From the NCBI RefSeq assembly GCF_000004075.3, contig NC_026655.2, positions 2,046,001-2,110,000 of the forward strand: DNA of 64,000 nt, given 5' to 3'. The stretch's first letter is position 1. Each line of letters starts with the position of its first letter. Shown piece by piece: positions 11,323 to 24,672 of this stretch. The stretch is from Cucumis sativus (Eukaryota > Streptophyta > Magnoliopsida > Cucurbitales > Cucurbitaceae). A program made the translations under genes and the position numbers. The notes beneath the pieces are model-generated. The model was not told the origin of the DNA. It did no database searches and was given only the letters and a program-made list of their open reading frames with translations.

Positions 11323-11707
11323 TCTAATTGCGATTATTAATTATTGGCCCATGAACTCATTTGGGCCTTAGATAGGCCCAATAATATAAAAACGTACATT
11401 CAAAATAAGTTAAGCGTAGCCTTTCTTTTCAACGCATAATTGAAGTCTTACCCAATTTGTTGTATATTTATTCGAAAAATATAAGCATTCAATTGAATAA
11501 TAAGGAAACATTTGTTTTAGGTAAAGGGAGAAGTGAGATTGAGAGAGGTGAGGAAGACTTTAATAAATGGAAAGAGACCCATAAAAAAAAGAAAATAAAA
11601 GAAATGTAATTAATTAATTAATTAAGAAAATAGAAGAAAGGGGAAAGGGAATGGATAAAATTTGGTTTAATATCTAAAACAGAAAAAGAAAATATCTAAA
11701 ATGATAC

Positions 11708-11738
11708 ATATATATATATATGTGTGTGTGTATATATA
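11708..11738. repeat. (TA)n-(TG)n-(TA)n microsatellite
   Basis: Alternating TA, then TG, then TA dinucleotides in one block within non-coding DNA. Confidence 0.9.
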
Positions 11739-13877
11739 ATTAATTGATTTGGATTCAAAGATGGGAATTGGGTGGGAAATGCTTGGGGTTTGCATGTGCA
11801 TAATGCACTCATTTTATTCAATGCTAAGCCGACCTGACGGTGACCTTTTCTATTCCCTTCAAATTACGTTTTTACCCCCCTCTATTCTACACTTACCTTC
11901 TTTGTTCAAATTTGTAAACAAAAGGTACAATCTAATTGATCTAATTGACGAGTAGAAGGTCATCAATCTTATTGTGTTTGAAGAAAACTTACGTCACTGT
12001 TGTGGGTTGGATTATGGTTATAATTGTGTTGAGTTGTTATTCATTTACGAAAAAATATAAGAATTTTTACACATTTATTCCTATTGTTACTATATTTATG
12101 GTTTATATTATGATTATGGAAAAACTAGGGGTGAGCACCGGTAAGTTGGAATTGATTTTTAGACCAAACTGCCATTGAAATGGACGATGGATGATTTAAT
12201 TAGTAAACACTTAAATTGATCTCAACCATAAATGAGTACATATTAATTAATGGTTGATCGATCTAAATCTTTGACATTTGATTAAATGTTGTTGGTTTCA
12301 ATTTTTTTCAAATCGACATTGACCAAATTCATCATTTTCTCTTACCGTTTATATTTGGTTGGATCAATCTTAATTGGTCTATTCGATTATTTAATCTATC
12401 ATGCATGCTGTCAAAGTTGTGGTTCATATACTTTGTTTAGACCTTCACCATAATTTTACTTATTACAAAAAGTAAGCTTTTGATTAATAATTAATATAAT
12501 GTATTTTGTGTATTTGTTGATTTTGCATAAAGAAAAAAAAAAAAATATTTATAAGTTCGGTTATTTGGGTTCCCGGAGACAAATGAGTTAGCCATAATTG
12601 CGATTCCAACTCATTCCATTGTGTCCATTACCAAATAATTCTTCTCTACATTTCTATGCCATTTCTCCTTTTTTTTCTTTTTTCTTTTTAATTTTTATTT
12701 CTTTAAAACTAATTTTAAATATAAGTATTTTCGATTAAATTTAATTTAAGAACATATCGTATTTTATGATTTCACAAAATCAAGTATTCAAATATATGAT
12801 TTGAGTTTGATGAAAGTAAAATATAGCCACTAAAATAATGAAATCTAAATTTATTATTTTGAGATCAAATAACTAAAATAATTTTTTTACAAATATAACC
12901 AAAATATTTATAGTTCATCTACCGAAATAAAAAATCCATAAAATTGACTTTTTTTTTAAAATAATTCAAGTTTGTTATCTTTTTCCATCATTTTCTTATG
13001 CAGTTTTTTCCCTTTTTATCGTCTTTTTTTCTTCCTTCTTTGCAAATTTTCTTTTAAACTATTATTTTGTTGTTCAAGATTCTGTACAAAATATAAAAGA
13101 TCTTGAAAAAACCAAACTATGTTTAGATTTTGAACATTTGTGTAAATTATATACAAAAAATTCTTTTAAAAAAGTCGTTTAGATTTAGAAATTTAAATGA
13201 TGAAATCTAAACGATATTACATCAAAACAGCCACCTAGAAAAAAAAAGAAGCAAAATCTAAAAAAAAAAACACCCAAATTTAAACGTACAAGACAACGTA
13301 TCAAATATATTATACACGCGAATGCCAAATTGATCGAGTGTTGACCGACACATTTTTTATATTTTTCATGGTGGGTTGTGGGTTTTTTCTTTCGTTTTTA
13401 AAATTGTTTTAAATATTTTGTTATATTTTTTTTTAAAAAAACCCCAATTTCAATTATTATCTCTAAAAAACATAAAGTGATAATTTATTTTGCTATCCCA
13501 ATTTTATTTAATTATTAAATTGGATACAAATCCCAAATCTCAACTTAATACAATTAAACACACAAAATTTTTAAAAAAATCTATATATGAAATTAACAAT
13601 TATTTTTATTTTTATTTTTTTTTAAAAAAACCCTCTATGATTTTGCAAAATGATTGAGGAAAATGAAGACAAAAAAAAAGTGGGTTTTAGTTAAATAGAA
13701 TTATTGATATATAACAAATAGATAGTAAAAGAGAAAAAGAAAAAAGAAAAAAGAAAAAAAAAAAGAGATGGGGTTCTCATTAAGTGGCTTTCATTTCTTT
13801 CATTTCTCTTTGGGACCAAATTTGTTTCCCTATTAACAATTAGACAAAGACATATACATACACACAATTTTATGTGC

Positions 13878-13901
13878 ATTATTATTATTATTATTATTAT
13901 T
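13878..13901. repeat. (ATT)n microsatellite
   Basis: Eight consecutive ATT units in non-coding DNA. Confidence 0.9.
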
Positions 13902-14222
13902 CATACCCCCATCTTACTCTTTTGTCCATTTCTCTATGTTCACTTCCCACAAAATACACTTTTAAACCCTTTCCATTACCACTAATTACCATCTTTTTTT
14001 TACTGTCTTCAAATTTGTTTTGTAAATGAAAATATCAAAGGTCGTACGTATTTTTGAATTAAAATTATAATTGTACATCGACACATAACAACGTGTAATA
14101 TAAACTAATTAATGCGAGTATAAAACTAGTTTTGTAAATGATGTTATAAACGATGTGATAGTGATTGAGACATTTTTGGATTCAAATGAACTACATATAG
14201 CAACGACAATTCTTAATTCTTT

Positions 14223-14248
14223 TATATATATATATATATATGTGTGTG
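14223..14248. repeat. (TA)n-(TG)n microsatellite
   Basis: A run of TA dinucleotides passing into TG, like the one at 11708. Confidence 0.9.
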
Positions 14249-15639
14249 AGTTTTTAAAACAATTTTGAAATTCAATATTATTTGAAATGAAGCACTTAAA
14301 CACAATGTTCAATATCGTTAGAAGGTTGTTAGAAGAGTATACCATATTGAATATATTGGCTTAATTTTTCAAAATATAGAGCATGAATTGACGAGTATAA
14401 TAGACTGAAAAATTGAGTCGACCGTTCCAAAACGATCAGAGATAACGAAAGGTTTGGTTTTTATCGGTCAATTTGTAATTCTTTATGGTTAAAATTGGTC
14501 CGGACATTTACTAAAATACTATAGTCGATTCGGTTTTTTTGAAAAAAGTCGGACGAAAAGAATAGGTTTGGATGTATAGGAAATCCTAACTTCTGATTTA
14601 AGTACTTTTTAAAAATATTTTTCCCTTTGTTTCCTTTCTCACGAATGTGATTTTTTGGTACTTTAGTATTTGTACTATTTGTACAATTTTCCCTCTTATT
14701 TAATTCCACTTTTTTTTCCGACACAAATTCTCATTTTGTATTATTCATTTCGTTCAATTATTTCTTTTCTTCACTTTATAATGTTTTTTGTTCCCATTTC
14801 TTTAATTTCCAAATATATTTTAGTTTTATTTAAAAAATTTAAATAAAATTAGTCGAAGATAACTTAAACAACTTAAGAAATTTCAAATATTTACTTTCAC
14901 ATATGTTATTGAATTTAGTAAAAACAAAGATCGTCAAAATAAGAATATCAACTAACATCAAAGTTAATTTTGATGATATATATCAAAATTTAATATATTT
15001 TTCAATTGACATAATAAATTTATTAACTTTTCTATTTCTTGCCCGAGTCTAACTAAGCTTTACTAATATGAGAAAATTAATATATCATTTGACAGTAATG
15101 TATATCAAATTATGAATGTGATTAGTAATCACTAATATGTTAGGTGGGATGTTTAATTAATTACTATAATTATATATTTTGTTATGTCTAATGTTGGAAT
15201 TAATTAGTTGTGAGTTTGAAAAAGAAATCTAGATTTTTTTTTTCTTTTTGATTGTGATTTAATTAATGAATGAGAATTAAGGTAAATTATTAATTAATTT
15301 TGTTGTGAGGAAATAAGGGGACCAAGAAATTTGTGCAGTGGAGGATGAAGTTTATGAATTTAATTTATGTGTACTAATTACCATATAAAGCACAACTAAT
15401 TGGATGCATTTTTGGAATTAACTTAACTTAAATGTTGGGTTAATTACTTCTACACAAAAAAAAAAAAAAAGTCTTCAATTATGAGTCAATGGGCAATTAA
15501 TATGAAACCAAACAAGTTGTATCCATTAATTAATGCTTTGCCTTTTACTATTTTGGTGAATAGTGTATTATTTCATTTACCTTCTATCTTTTCAATGTCA
15601 AACTAACCAAAACCACGAAACATTGCAAACTATATGTAT

Positions 15640-15725
15640 CACGATAGATCTAAATAATAGTCGATTGATCTATCACGGTCTACTACTGATAGATTATGAT
15701 GTTTTGCTGTATTTATAAATATTTT
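15640..15725. repeat. Fragment of dispersed AT-rich repeat
   Basis: It contains 'gatctatcacggtctactactgatag' style inverted GATAG/CTATC words followed by 'gctgtatttataaatattttt', the same vocabulary as the copies near 33.1, 51.8 and 57.2 kb. Boundaries are approximate. Confidence 0.4.
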
Positions 15726-16619
15726 TATTATTTAATTAAAGCTAAATTTTGAATTTTTGTTGATATTGATCTCTTTAATGAAAATTAGGGTTATGATGTA
15801 TGACTTTGACGATCGAGAAAAAAAACACCTAAACGATTAGCGTGTGTGAAATAAGACTTTTTATGTTTGAAATGATTGATTATTATTTATTTACTTAATA
15901 ATTATGACTTTAGTTGATATTAATTCATTTGGTATTTAATTTCAATCCATTTCCAATGTTTTATATACATAAATTAAAGATGATTATATTGAATAATGTT
16001 ATATATATTTAAGGTTTATTACCAAATTAAATTATGTCATGACATGATTATTCCACATTCCTAAAGTTCTCCTAGAAAAAAAAAATGCTAATTAGTAATT
16101 TTCAAGTTCATGTCTCTATAGTGTTTTCACATCAATTAATTACTTAACAAAACAACCAACTTATTTAATCAACAAAATTAAAATAAAATGTCACCGAATT
16201 GATATCAACTTTGAGCTTTAAAATAAACATTAATAATTAAAAAAAATTAAGATTTATTATATATGAATCTCATAAAATTAAAATTACTCTAAATCAAGAA
16301 ACTTGTCCTAAGTTTGAAGACAATAACTCATAAAATCTATGACACCACACATTTGGCTCTTGACAAACAAGAACAAGAGCGAGCGTCTATAGCTCACCAA
16401 AAAATCAAATATACAAATCATATTCAATTTTTCTTCCAACTACAAACAATGATTTGCAAACATACCAATTAATACAAAACTTGTTTAATTAGTTTCAACA
16501 GTTCTCGATCCAACATTCTTTCACACTTCACAATTTTATTTCGACTATCTTGATTCGATACTACGGATGAGAATTAGGGTACGGAATATTATAATATACG
16601 TGTTAGGAAAATAAGAATT

Positions 16620-16850
16620 GTTAGAAAGAGAGAGAGGGAGGAGGGGTGGTGGTGGTGGGTGGGACCAAGAACCACATGTAGAAGGAGATGTGAGTGTCCC
16701 CATTCCAACCGACTGGGCCTGAGAGAGGACTGAGCCCATAGTTGGTGGCTTAGGACAGCGACACCCATTACACCATTACACCCATTAGCCATTAACAACA
16801 CAACCAACTCTCCCTCCCTCTTCCCAAACCCATATCTTTTACCCAATCTT
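16620..16850. promoter_or_regulatory. GC-richer island with GGCCCA-type motifs
   Basis: In a very AT-rich setting this block has TGGGCC (about 16713) and an inverted GAGCCCA (about 16733) about 15 bases apart, a GGTGGTGGTGGGTGGG tract and CCCATTA repeats. A (CT)n run and TATATAAATA (about 16902) follow. It looks like an upstream control region for rightward transcription, yet no coding frame follows. The function is unknown. Confidence 0.3.
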
Positions 16851-16872
16851 CTTGATTGTGATACCTCCCTAG

Positions 16873-16892
16873 CTCTCTCTCTCTCTCTCTCT
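16873..16892. repeat. (CT)n microsatellite
   Basis: Ten CT units, followed by a pyrimidine tract and a TATATAAATA box. Such tracts are common near plant transcription starts. Confidence 0.85.
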
Positions 16893-18808
16893 TTTTCTTT
16901 CTTATATAAATATTACATCAATCACTAATGTATGACTCACATCATTAGACAAACTATGGAAGAGGTTTCACTTTTTATTTAAAATGTTCATCATACCACT
17001 TTGCTACGATCTTTCATTCTTTAAAGAAGTTACGGTATTTGGATACTTGAGACGATGATGTACTTTCTAGTTTTTGTTTTGTGAGTTTGGTCTATACTTG
17101 AGTACATGAATTTACGTACTCTCAATTGATCTTGATTGTGTATGTTTTTTTCCTCTTCTCACATTTATGTTATGATAAGTTTGGATTGATTGAGACATGT
17201 GTGCTTTTGAAGATTAAAAGTAACTTTGTTTGGTACAAGAAGAATTGTTAAGTTAAACGATTTGTTTAATTATGGAGTCCACGACGTAAGAAGTTAATAT
17301 ATGCATGTCATAAAATTGATATCTTTAGTTTAACAACTATGTTCCTTTAAATCTTAGCTATTGTGATAACATTGGTAATTAGATTTTAAAATTTGTTAAA
17401 TAGTTAATTAATTTGGTCCTTATGATTTAGTTCAAGTTTACAAATTAATTTTTCTCGAGAAACTACCTTTTCACCTACTCGACATCACACGTATTTTTAC
17501 TTTTGTTTTTTGCATTCAAATTTTTAATAGCATATATATGAGCTCATTTATCACGTTACCGATTAGGTTAATATAGAGTAAGGGACAATTCTCTCCATTA
17601 CTAACACATATATATTCCAATGAAACAAACTCAATCACTTAATTTCAACTAAACTATATAGTAATCAAAATTAAAACCAACTTAAACTACAAAAAATTAT
17701 ATTTAAACTTTTAAAATATAAATAAATAAATAGGATTAAAATCATACCCAAGTCATATAGTCTAAGAATATAATATAAGCAGACAAAATGGGTGTTATAT
17801 ATCCAAAATAGTTATACAAAAGCTAGCTATGATATACAAATTAAAAATGAGCTCCAATCTTTCTTTTCTCTCTCTCTATATATGCATAATAAGAAACTTC
17901 CTAAATAGTAAACTTCTAAAGTTGTTTTCCATCAAATTATATGTACTTAACTTTACAATAACATTTAACTAATCTTTAAAAAGGAAAAAAAAAAAAAAAT
18001 TAGAACACATATAGATACTAAAACAATAGGTTGATACACATAAAGAATACATAAAAATGCAATTCTTAGGGGAGGAAAGAAAAGAAGAAGAAGAAGAAGA
18101 GGGCTATAATATGTTGAGGGTAGAGGTTAATTAGGGTGAGAGAGAAATAGGTTTAGAAATTTTGTAAAGAAAAATAGAGAGAGCAAAAGCCTAATATTGG
18201 ACCCCATTTGCATGTGAACTTGTTTCCATCAACAAACAAATTGTTGTCTTTCATACTTCCAAAAATCAATGTCATTTCAATTCAATTCCCTTCTTCCTAC
18301 TTTCTATAAAATATATATTCACAATTTCTATTTTTTTCTCTCTTTCACCCCTCCAAACCACTTCTTATTCTTATATAGAACCACTTTCCAATTCTAACAC
18401 ATCTCTCAATAGGGTATTATTATATAACAAAATGTTCTTTTGCCTCCCATCTTAATACTTTAATCTAATTTTGTTGATATATTTATCATTAAACAAAACT
18501 TAACGATATTTCATCCATCTATTTCATTGTCGTTACAATTCAAACAAAAATCATATTCATATCGAATTTTTTAGGATGGTATTATTTTTAGTTGAAAAAA
18601 ATTTATATGCTTATTTTTTTTTGAAATGATTGATGGATCGGCATTTACCAATGAATTATGTACATAATTTATAAGAAAACAAGGTCTTCAACATTCATCA
18701 ATAATTAAATCAAAGTTCCACAAATAAGATTATGAATTTTAAAAATGTTTGTACGAAATAATAATTTGAAAATCAGTTAAAGAATATAAATAATAATAAT
18801 AATAAGCA

Positions 18809-18911
18809 CACGTGCGGGAGACGTCAGCAATATTTTCTGATGATAAAGACCCACCACATGAGATTTTCTACTGTTACCCTCACCCAAAATGACGGTCCTA
18901 CCAAGACCGTC
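18809..18911. promoter_or_regulatory. G-box, C-box and inverted repeat cluster
   Basis: CACGTG (18809-18814) lies five bases from GACGTCA (18820-18826), both ACGT-core sites for bZIP/bHLH factors. A perfect 7-bp inverted repeat, GACGGTC and GACCGTC, follows at 18891-18897 and 18905-18911 with a 7-bp spacer. The surrounding 200 bp are clearly GC-richer than their flanks. No gene start is visible next to it; the nearest rightward gene is the Dof gene 5.8 kb away. Confidence 0.35.
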
Positions 18912-20559
18912 GGATTTTACCCTAATCGAATTATGGCTGTGAATCACGGCCCTGTTTTTTTCACCATTACTGCCTGCCTAGTAGTTTCATCTTCTGCCCT
19001 CGGCTCCACCATACCTGTGTGTACCCTCAACTCATCCCCTCCAAAAGTAGAAAAAAATCAATTGTACAAAGTTTTGTAATTAATTATTTTGTCTTTCTTT
19101 ATTATTATTTTATTAAAATCGTTTAAGTTTTAACATCGACGTTATTTTCTTTTGTTTTATAATCGTAACGAGATATAGAATGATATGGTGTATCTAATTT
19201 CATTGTGGTTAAACCTGACTCCAGTTCACAATAATGTAATTCATAATTCATGATTAGATAGAACGTTTTTGAGCTCGAATTGTAATTCTAAACTCATTAT
19301 GTTTCTGCAATTTTCACGTTTTATAATCTCATTTCTGGTTTGTCTCCAATTTGATATGATTTCAACATTTCTCTAATTTTCAATAATTGTAATTATGTTC
19401 GGGACTCCCTACATGGATAAACCGCTACTATAACAATTGATTCTTCAACCATTCAAATGTTTTAAGAAAATAAAATTAAAAGAGAAAGAAAAGTTGGGTG
19501 TGTGGACAGTGTGAGAAGAAATTAAAGAAGAAAAGAAAAAAATAGGAAAGAATCAAAGGACACATTTTCTGTGTTTAGGTGTGGGTGTGGGACACCATTC
19601 ACCTTAGCTAGGGCTTCACTTCTCCATCAAAATGCCTTCAATTTTAGACTATTTGTATATATGTATATGTATATAATTGATCATTTTTCTAATTTATAAC
19701 ACACTTTTTTAAACAAATAAAACTATTAATTTATAAGTGCATGTCATAATCCATATCCAACCCTACTACTTCAAAACAAAAACAAACATATATTCATCTT
19801 TTTATTTTATATTGCATGTCCTAGCTATGCATTCTCACTTATACTTCACAAAACTATATAATATCAAAAGAAAAATAAATTGAAAAATAATTAAATAACG
19901 AATTATACTCCAAACCCTTAAAAGTGGGTTTAATTTTCTTTTCTTGAAATAAATATATTTAAGTGCTAATATCACTATAATAAAACTATACATTGAAAAA
20001 TAACATTGGTTCGTTTTGAGTTGAACAATATACACTTAAGGTGTAAGAACTTGATCGAATAATAATAATTTAGGACTTTTTAGGCCATCGCGAGAGCAAT
20101 AAAAACGACTTAATTAATTTGAAATAGAGTTGTATATTGAAATTAGAGGGTAGTTTAAAAAATAAATTACGTGGAACCCACTTAATAAATTGCTATATAG
20201 AATCAATTTTAGGTGTTTTTATTATTTAAAATTTATATATATGAAAGAAAAAAAAGGGGTCAATGTCAAGCTTAGTTTTCAAAGATAAAAATTAAAGAGA
20301 CCCCTAGTAAACACATAAACAAGCTGGTGTAGGTGAGAAAAATAATAGAATCCAAGTGGAGAAATGATGAATATGTAGTGTGTAGTTCAATAATTATATT
20401 TCTTTGTCAAAAATGATCATTAACAGTGGACTCAATTATGTAACATTTTTTATATAAAAGCATCTAGCTAGGGATTTTATTATTTCACATCCAATCATAC
20501 TTAAACACATAAATTTAATTATTTTATTTTATGATGTGTGTGTCCCATTTTAACCTAAG

Positions 20560-20860
20560 AAAGTATGCATATATTAACTTTCCTAATTCACCCAAAAGGT
20601 CTCAAACCCTAATGTGCTTGTTGACTCTTTCTTCACCCACTATATATATATAAACACCTAATTCTCTCCTTCTCACAGTTTCTTCATTTTATGTTATAGT
20701 GTATATATATGATCATAAATGCATTTTTCTTTCTTATAAGTAGTATAATATAACACACGGGTGAAATCACCGATGGAGTGGAGCGATCTTCGTCGTTCGT
20801 TTATATAGGGTAGAGAAGAGGATGATGTAGGTGGTCGGTTCATGAATTAATTATGGTCAT
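20560..20860 (+). promoter_or_regulatory. TATA-led block with a possible non-coding transcript
   Basis: TATATATATAAACACC at about 20640-20655 is followed after about 25 bases by a pyrimidine-rich CTCTCCTTCTCACAG, a good plant core-promoter context. The only short frame after it is 11 codons (ATG at 20773, stop ending 20808). A non-coding RNA or microRNA-host transcript is possible, but I recognise no mature miRNA sequence here. Confidence 0.3.
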
Positions 20861-23800
20861 GTTTGGTAAGGAATAATCACAAATTTTGCACAATCTATAT
20901 GTAATACACTCTATCGTACATTGGTCCAGTCCTACTAGTGAATCAATTATAGTGCTTAAATAGGAGTCCATCAACCCTATATTTGAACTACAATGTTGAT
21001 AAACTTCTATCACACGCTATAATATTTTGGATTGATTGCTAGGTTGTAATTGTGTTATTGGGTACGTATGAAATATATATAAAGTAAGAATTTGGATTTT
21101 ATATATATATTACTTGATAAGGTTTGTTTTTAGTATTTGTGTTTGGATTCAAGTTGTCTTTCCTTTCCTTTTATTAATTATAAACTAATTAAATTAGTTC
21201 CATAAAAAGGAAACTTATGAAACCCCAAACCTACATTTGGGATCCAACCAAACTTTATAATAAATTGAATCTATTCCAACTTGTTCACTATTGCAATTGT
21301 GCCGTGGCATTAAATTATAGTAAGTGTTCGTACTACTTGACACTTTATAAATGTTAGTTCTCATATTTTATAGGTATGTTATATAAAAGGAAGAGAGAAC
21401 ATACGTTATATCATTACGTGTGTAGTACTCGTACAAGATGTCCTATCATCAACGTCTTAAAAACTATATTTAAAATTAATTAAAGAATAATTTGCATTAC
21501 ATTGACATATAACATATAGTGCATTTTGCATTTATATTCTAAATATATTCTCACATGTTGGAATATTAAGTAAAGTTGTGATGAAAATTTATCATATTTT
21601 AATAACATATATATAGAATATCTTTATTCCTTATTTGGCTATATTGTTATATCAAGATTTATCACCAAAGGCCTAAAAACATATAGACAACAAAAGAAAA
21701 TACATAATATATCCAAAATTATTTTAATTTGACCCCAGCTCCATCTAATTAAACCCTAAACCTACTTAAACTTTACCTTTTTTATCTTGACAATCCAAAC
21801 CTCTAATTTCGACCCAAAAAAATGCAAAAATCTTCGTAAAATTATTAGTGTCAATCAAAAAAGTCTCGAACTAAGTTTTTTTCCTTCTAAAATCTTATTG
21901 ATTTCATATTGTTCACATATGAGAGAAATTATCAAAAAAAATATCTAAAACGAGAACATTGAATAATAAAACATTTTTAAAACTTTAAGATTAAGATTGC
22001 ATTTCTTTATACCATATACGAATTTAGCATTAGAAATTAAACGTTTAAGTGGCAAGTTTATAGCCACATATACATATACATATATATATATTCTCAAATA
22101 TATTATAATATTCCGATAACTATTTAAAAAAGTAAAAAGAAAAATCAGATGATTTTATTTAAGAATATTTATGTGATTTGATGCATAAAGATGGAAAGTT
22201 GATTAGGGAGAGATATTAAGGATTTAAACGTGGAAATCAACCCACTGAATAATTGCATACGATGGTCCTTTGAATTATCATAATTTGTGTTTGTGATCCT
22301 TTGAAATTTGAAATTTGAAATTGAATTTGGATTAATTAATTATAAAAGTGAGAATTAAATTGTGATAATAAAAAAAGGTTGGATAATTGTAATTAATTAA
22401 ATACATTAGTTAGGCAAAAAGAGAGTTGAGGGAATGGTGGGCGCATTAATTGCTTATATATGAAGTTCGAGGAAGGAAGGTGTGTGATGGGATCGTGGGT
22501 GCACTAATCACTTTCATTATTATTGTTTTCTTTTTTTTAATTTCAATAAACCATCATTAACTTCATTGCATTGTATATTAATTATCCTAATCCACATCTA
22601 CATTTTTCTCTTTCTTTGTTGTTGTTTTTATATATATACATAGATTACATTTCAATTATACTCTCCATTCTATTATAGTTCATCAATTTTCTAGGGTCCA
22701 ATGGTTGAAGGTTGAATTTAGGGAAGATAAGATAAAAAGAGTCGCCTTCCAAGCGTAATATGGAAAAAAATAAACTATTTATCATTCGTATTCGTAGTAA
22801 AGAAAAAACTGAGTATTACATTGTATTTCATTATGTCGTGAAATGTGAATGTTTTTCAAATTTTGGTGAGAGGTGTATGTGTGCTGGTTGGGAGGGTTTC
22901 TTGGACCGATATGAAAAATTGAGTTGGGCGAGTTATTGGTATGACTCGAATTGGATTTTCAACCATACCCTTAAAATTCATGTTGGGTTAGTTGATTTGT
23001 CAAAGGTTTTTTTTTTTTCTTTCTATAAAACACATTTTAATACTATTATGAATTTTGCATAGACATTATGACAATATATATAAATATGTATAAAAGGTCG
23101 GGTTGTAGTTAACCTTGAAATTTGAAAGTGTAACCTGTGACCTAACATAAGTCTTACAATTTGGATTGGGTAGTCCTGATTGTTTGAATTGTTTACTTAT
23201 TTGAACACCATTGTAAATTAGATATTAACTCAAATGTTTAAGCTAATAAGTGAAAGTAAATTAAATATTATATCATATAATACTCATCGTCAATTAAGGG
23301 ATTAAAGGTGAAAGGACAAAACTACTACGACCACCTGCTTTGATACCATCCTAAGTCACAGTTAATCCAAAATGTCAAGGTTTTAAGATAAATTTAATAT
23401 TATAGCCTGTGACATTTCTTTACCCCATTTTGACTAATTGATTCAAATATAACAATCCAATCTTGTTAATCAAAAGAAGAGGAGGGGCATAGGGTTGCAC
23501 TTGTGAATATTATCTAAAGCTAATCATGATATTAACTAAAATCTAGGAGGTTTGAAGTGAAAACTATATCAAGTTAATTATGCCTATATAGAAAAAAACC
23601 ACTAAATCAAATTTAGAAAGTCGATTTCTTTTTTAATTTATAGCACTCAACCCTCCAACTCCCAACTTTGAATAGGTAAAACAAACTATTATAATTAAAC
23701 TCACCAAAATTATAATCTTCGTGTTTCCAACCGTTATAACCTACACTTAATTTTTTACTCTAAACTAATTCAGTATGCACCTTAAACACAATCTATTATA

Positions 23801-24480
23801 ATTTATACCAAATCAATTTACATTTCAAACAAAGACTTTTAAATCGTGTCTAGCTACCGAGAGAATGAGAAAAAAAGAGGGAGAGACATCGATGTGAGGG
23901 AGATTGCATGACTAAAATGAACATTTTGAAAACACATGAATTCAAAACTATAATTAAGTATAGGAACTTTTATTTAGAATATGATTATAAGAAAACAACC
24001 ATACATGAGAGCAGTGCTTACTAGCTTTCTAATAACAACTGATTTGCACGAGGGAGAATTTGAGTTCAATATATATATATATTTGTTTTCAAATCAATAA
24101 GAATTACACGAACGAAAGAATCTACCTATGTAATTGAAAACCTATAAATATAGAAATTGACTTTTAGGAAGAAGCATAACAAAAAAAGTAAAATGAACAC
24201 ACTATTTTGTAAAGCTAGGGTTCCATAGTTGTTAAAAAATTGATAGGGTTACTAAACAAAGGGTTTTGATACCAAATTCAAATAGGCATAGGAATGAATT
24301 TTTACTCAAAAACCCATGATGGGTAAACTCTATAGGACATAGACAAGAGGGGTAATAGAGTAAATTGAGATGTATGCAAAATGAGGGATATATTGGTAAA
24401 TTGATAATTTACTTGAAAAATATTAGACATATGAAGCTGTGCAGGGGATATTTGTCAGTGTTTAGAAGCTGAGATTCAGA

Positions 24481-24672
24481 GACTCTCACACACTTCCCCA
24501 AATTTCTTTATCATCATAAGCCCATCGAACACTCTCAAGAAAAACAAGAAATTTAAGGGAAAAAAAGAAGAAGAAGAAAGAGGGGAAATCGTTTTTGGGT
24601 TTTTTGTTTTCCCCCAAATGTGTGGTTCAGTTTTTCTCTAGAAAGTTTTTTCGATTTTGTTCCTTTCTGAAA
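24481..24672 (+). other. Likely 5' leader of the Dof gene
   Basis: A CACACACTTCCCC tract followed by purine-rich GAAGAAGAAGAAAG and T-rich sequence leads to the ATG at 24673. An upstream in-frame start at 24595 is TTG, not ATG, so it is not used here. Confidence 0.5.

Larger units (their letters stand above)
11323..24480. other. About 13 kb gene-poor AT-rich region
   Basis: I found no frame with family-level protein support on either strand. Contents: GGCCCA/TGGGCC motifs just after U1 (11345-11390), microsatellites (11708-11738, 13878-13901, 14223-14248, 16873-16892), a dispersed repeat piece near 15640-15720, GC-richer islands at 16620-16850 and 18800-19050, a TATA-led block at 20560-20860, and AT-rich filler. 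The frame at 22760-23062 lies in what looks like degraded GGGTTGG-type repeat. Some islands may be distal control elements of the Dof gene or promoters of non-coding RNAs. That is inference. Confidence 0.5.

Noticed and set aside
22760-23062. 100-codon frame
   Set aside because: No protein family recognised. The underlying DNA resembles degraded GGGTTGG-type repeat with long T runs.
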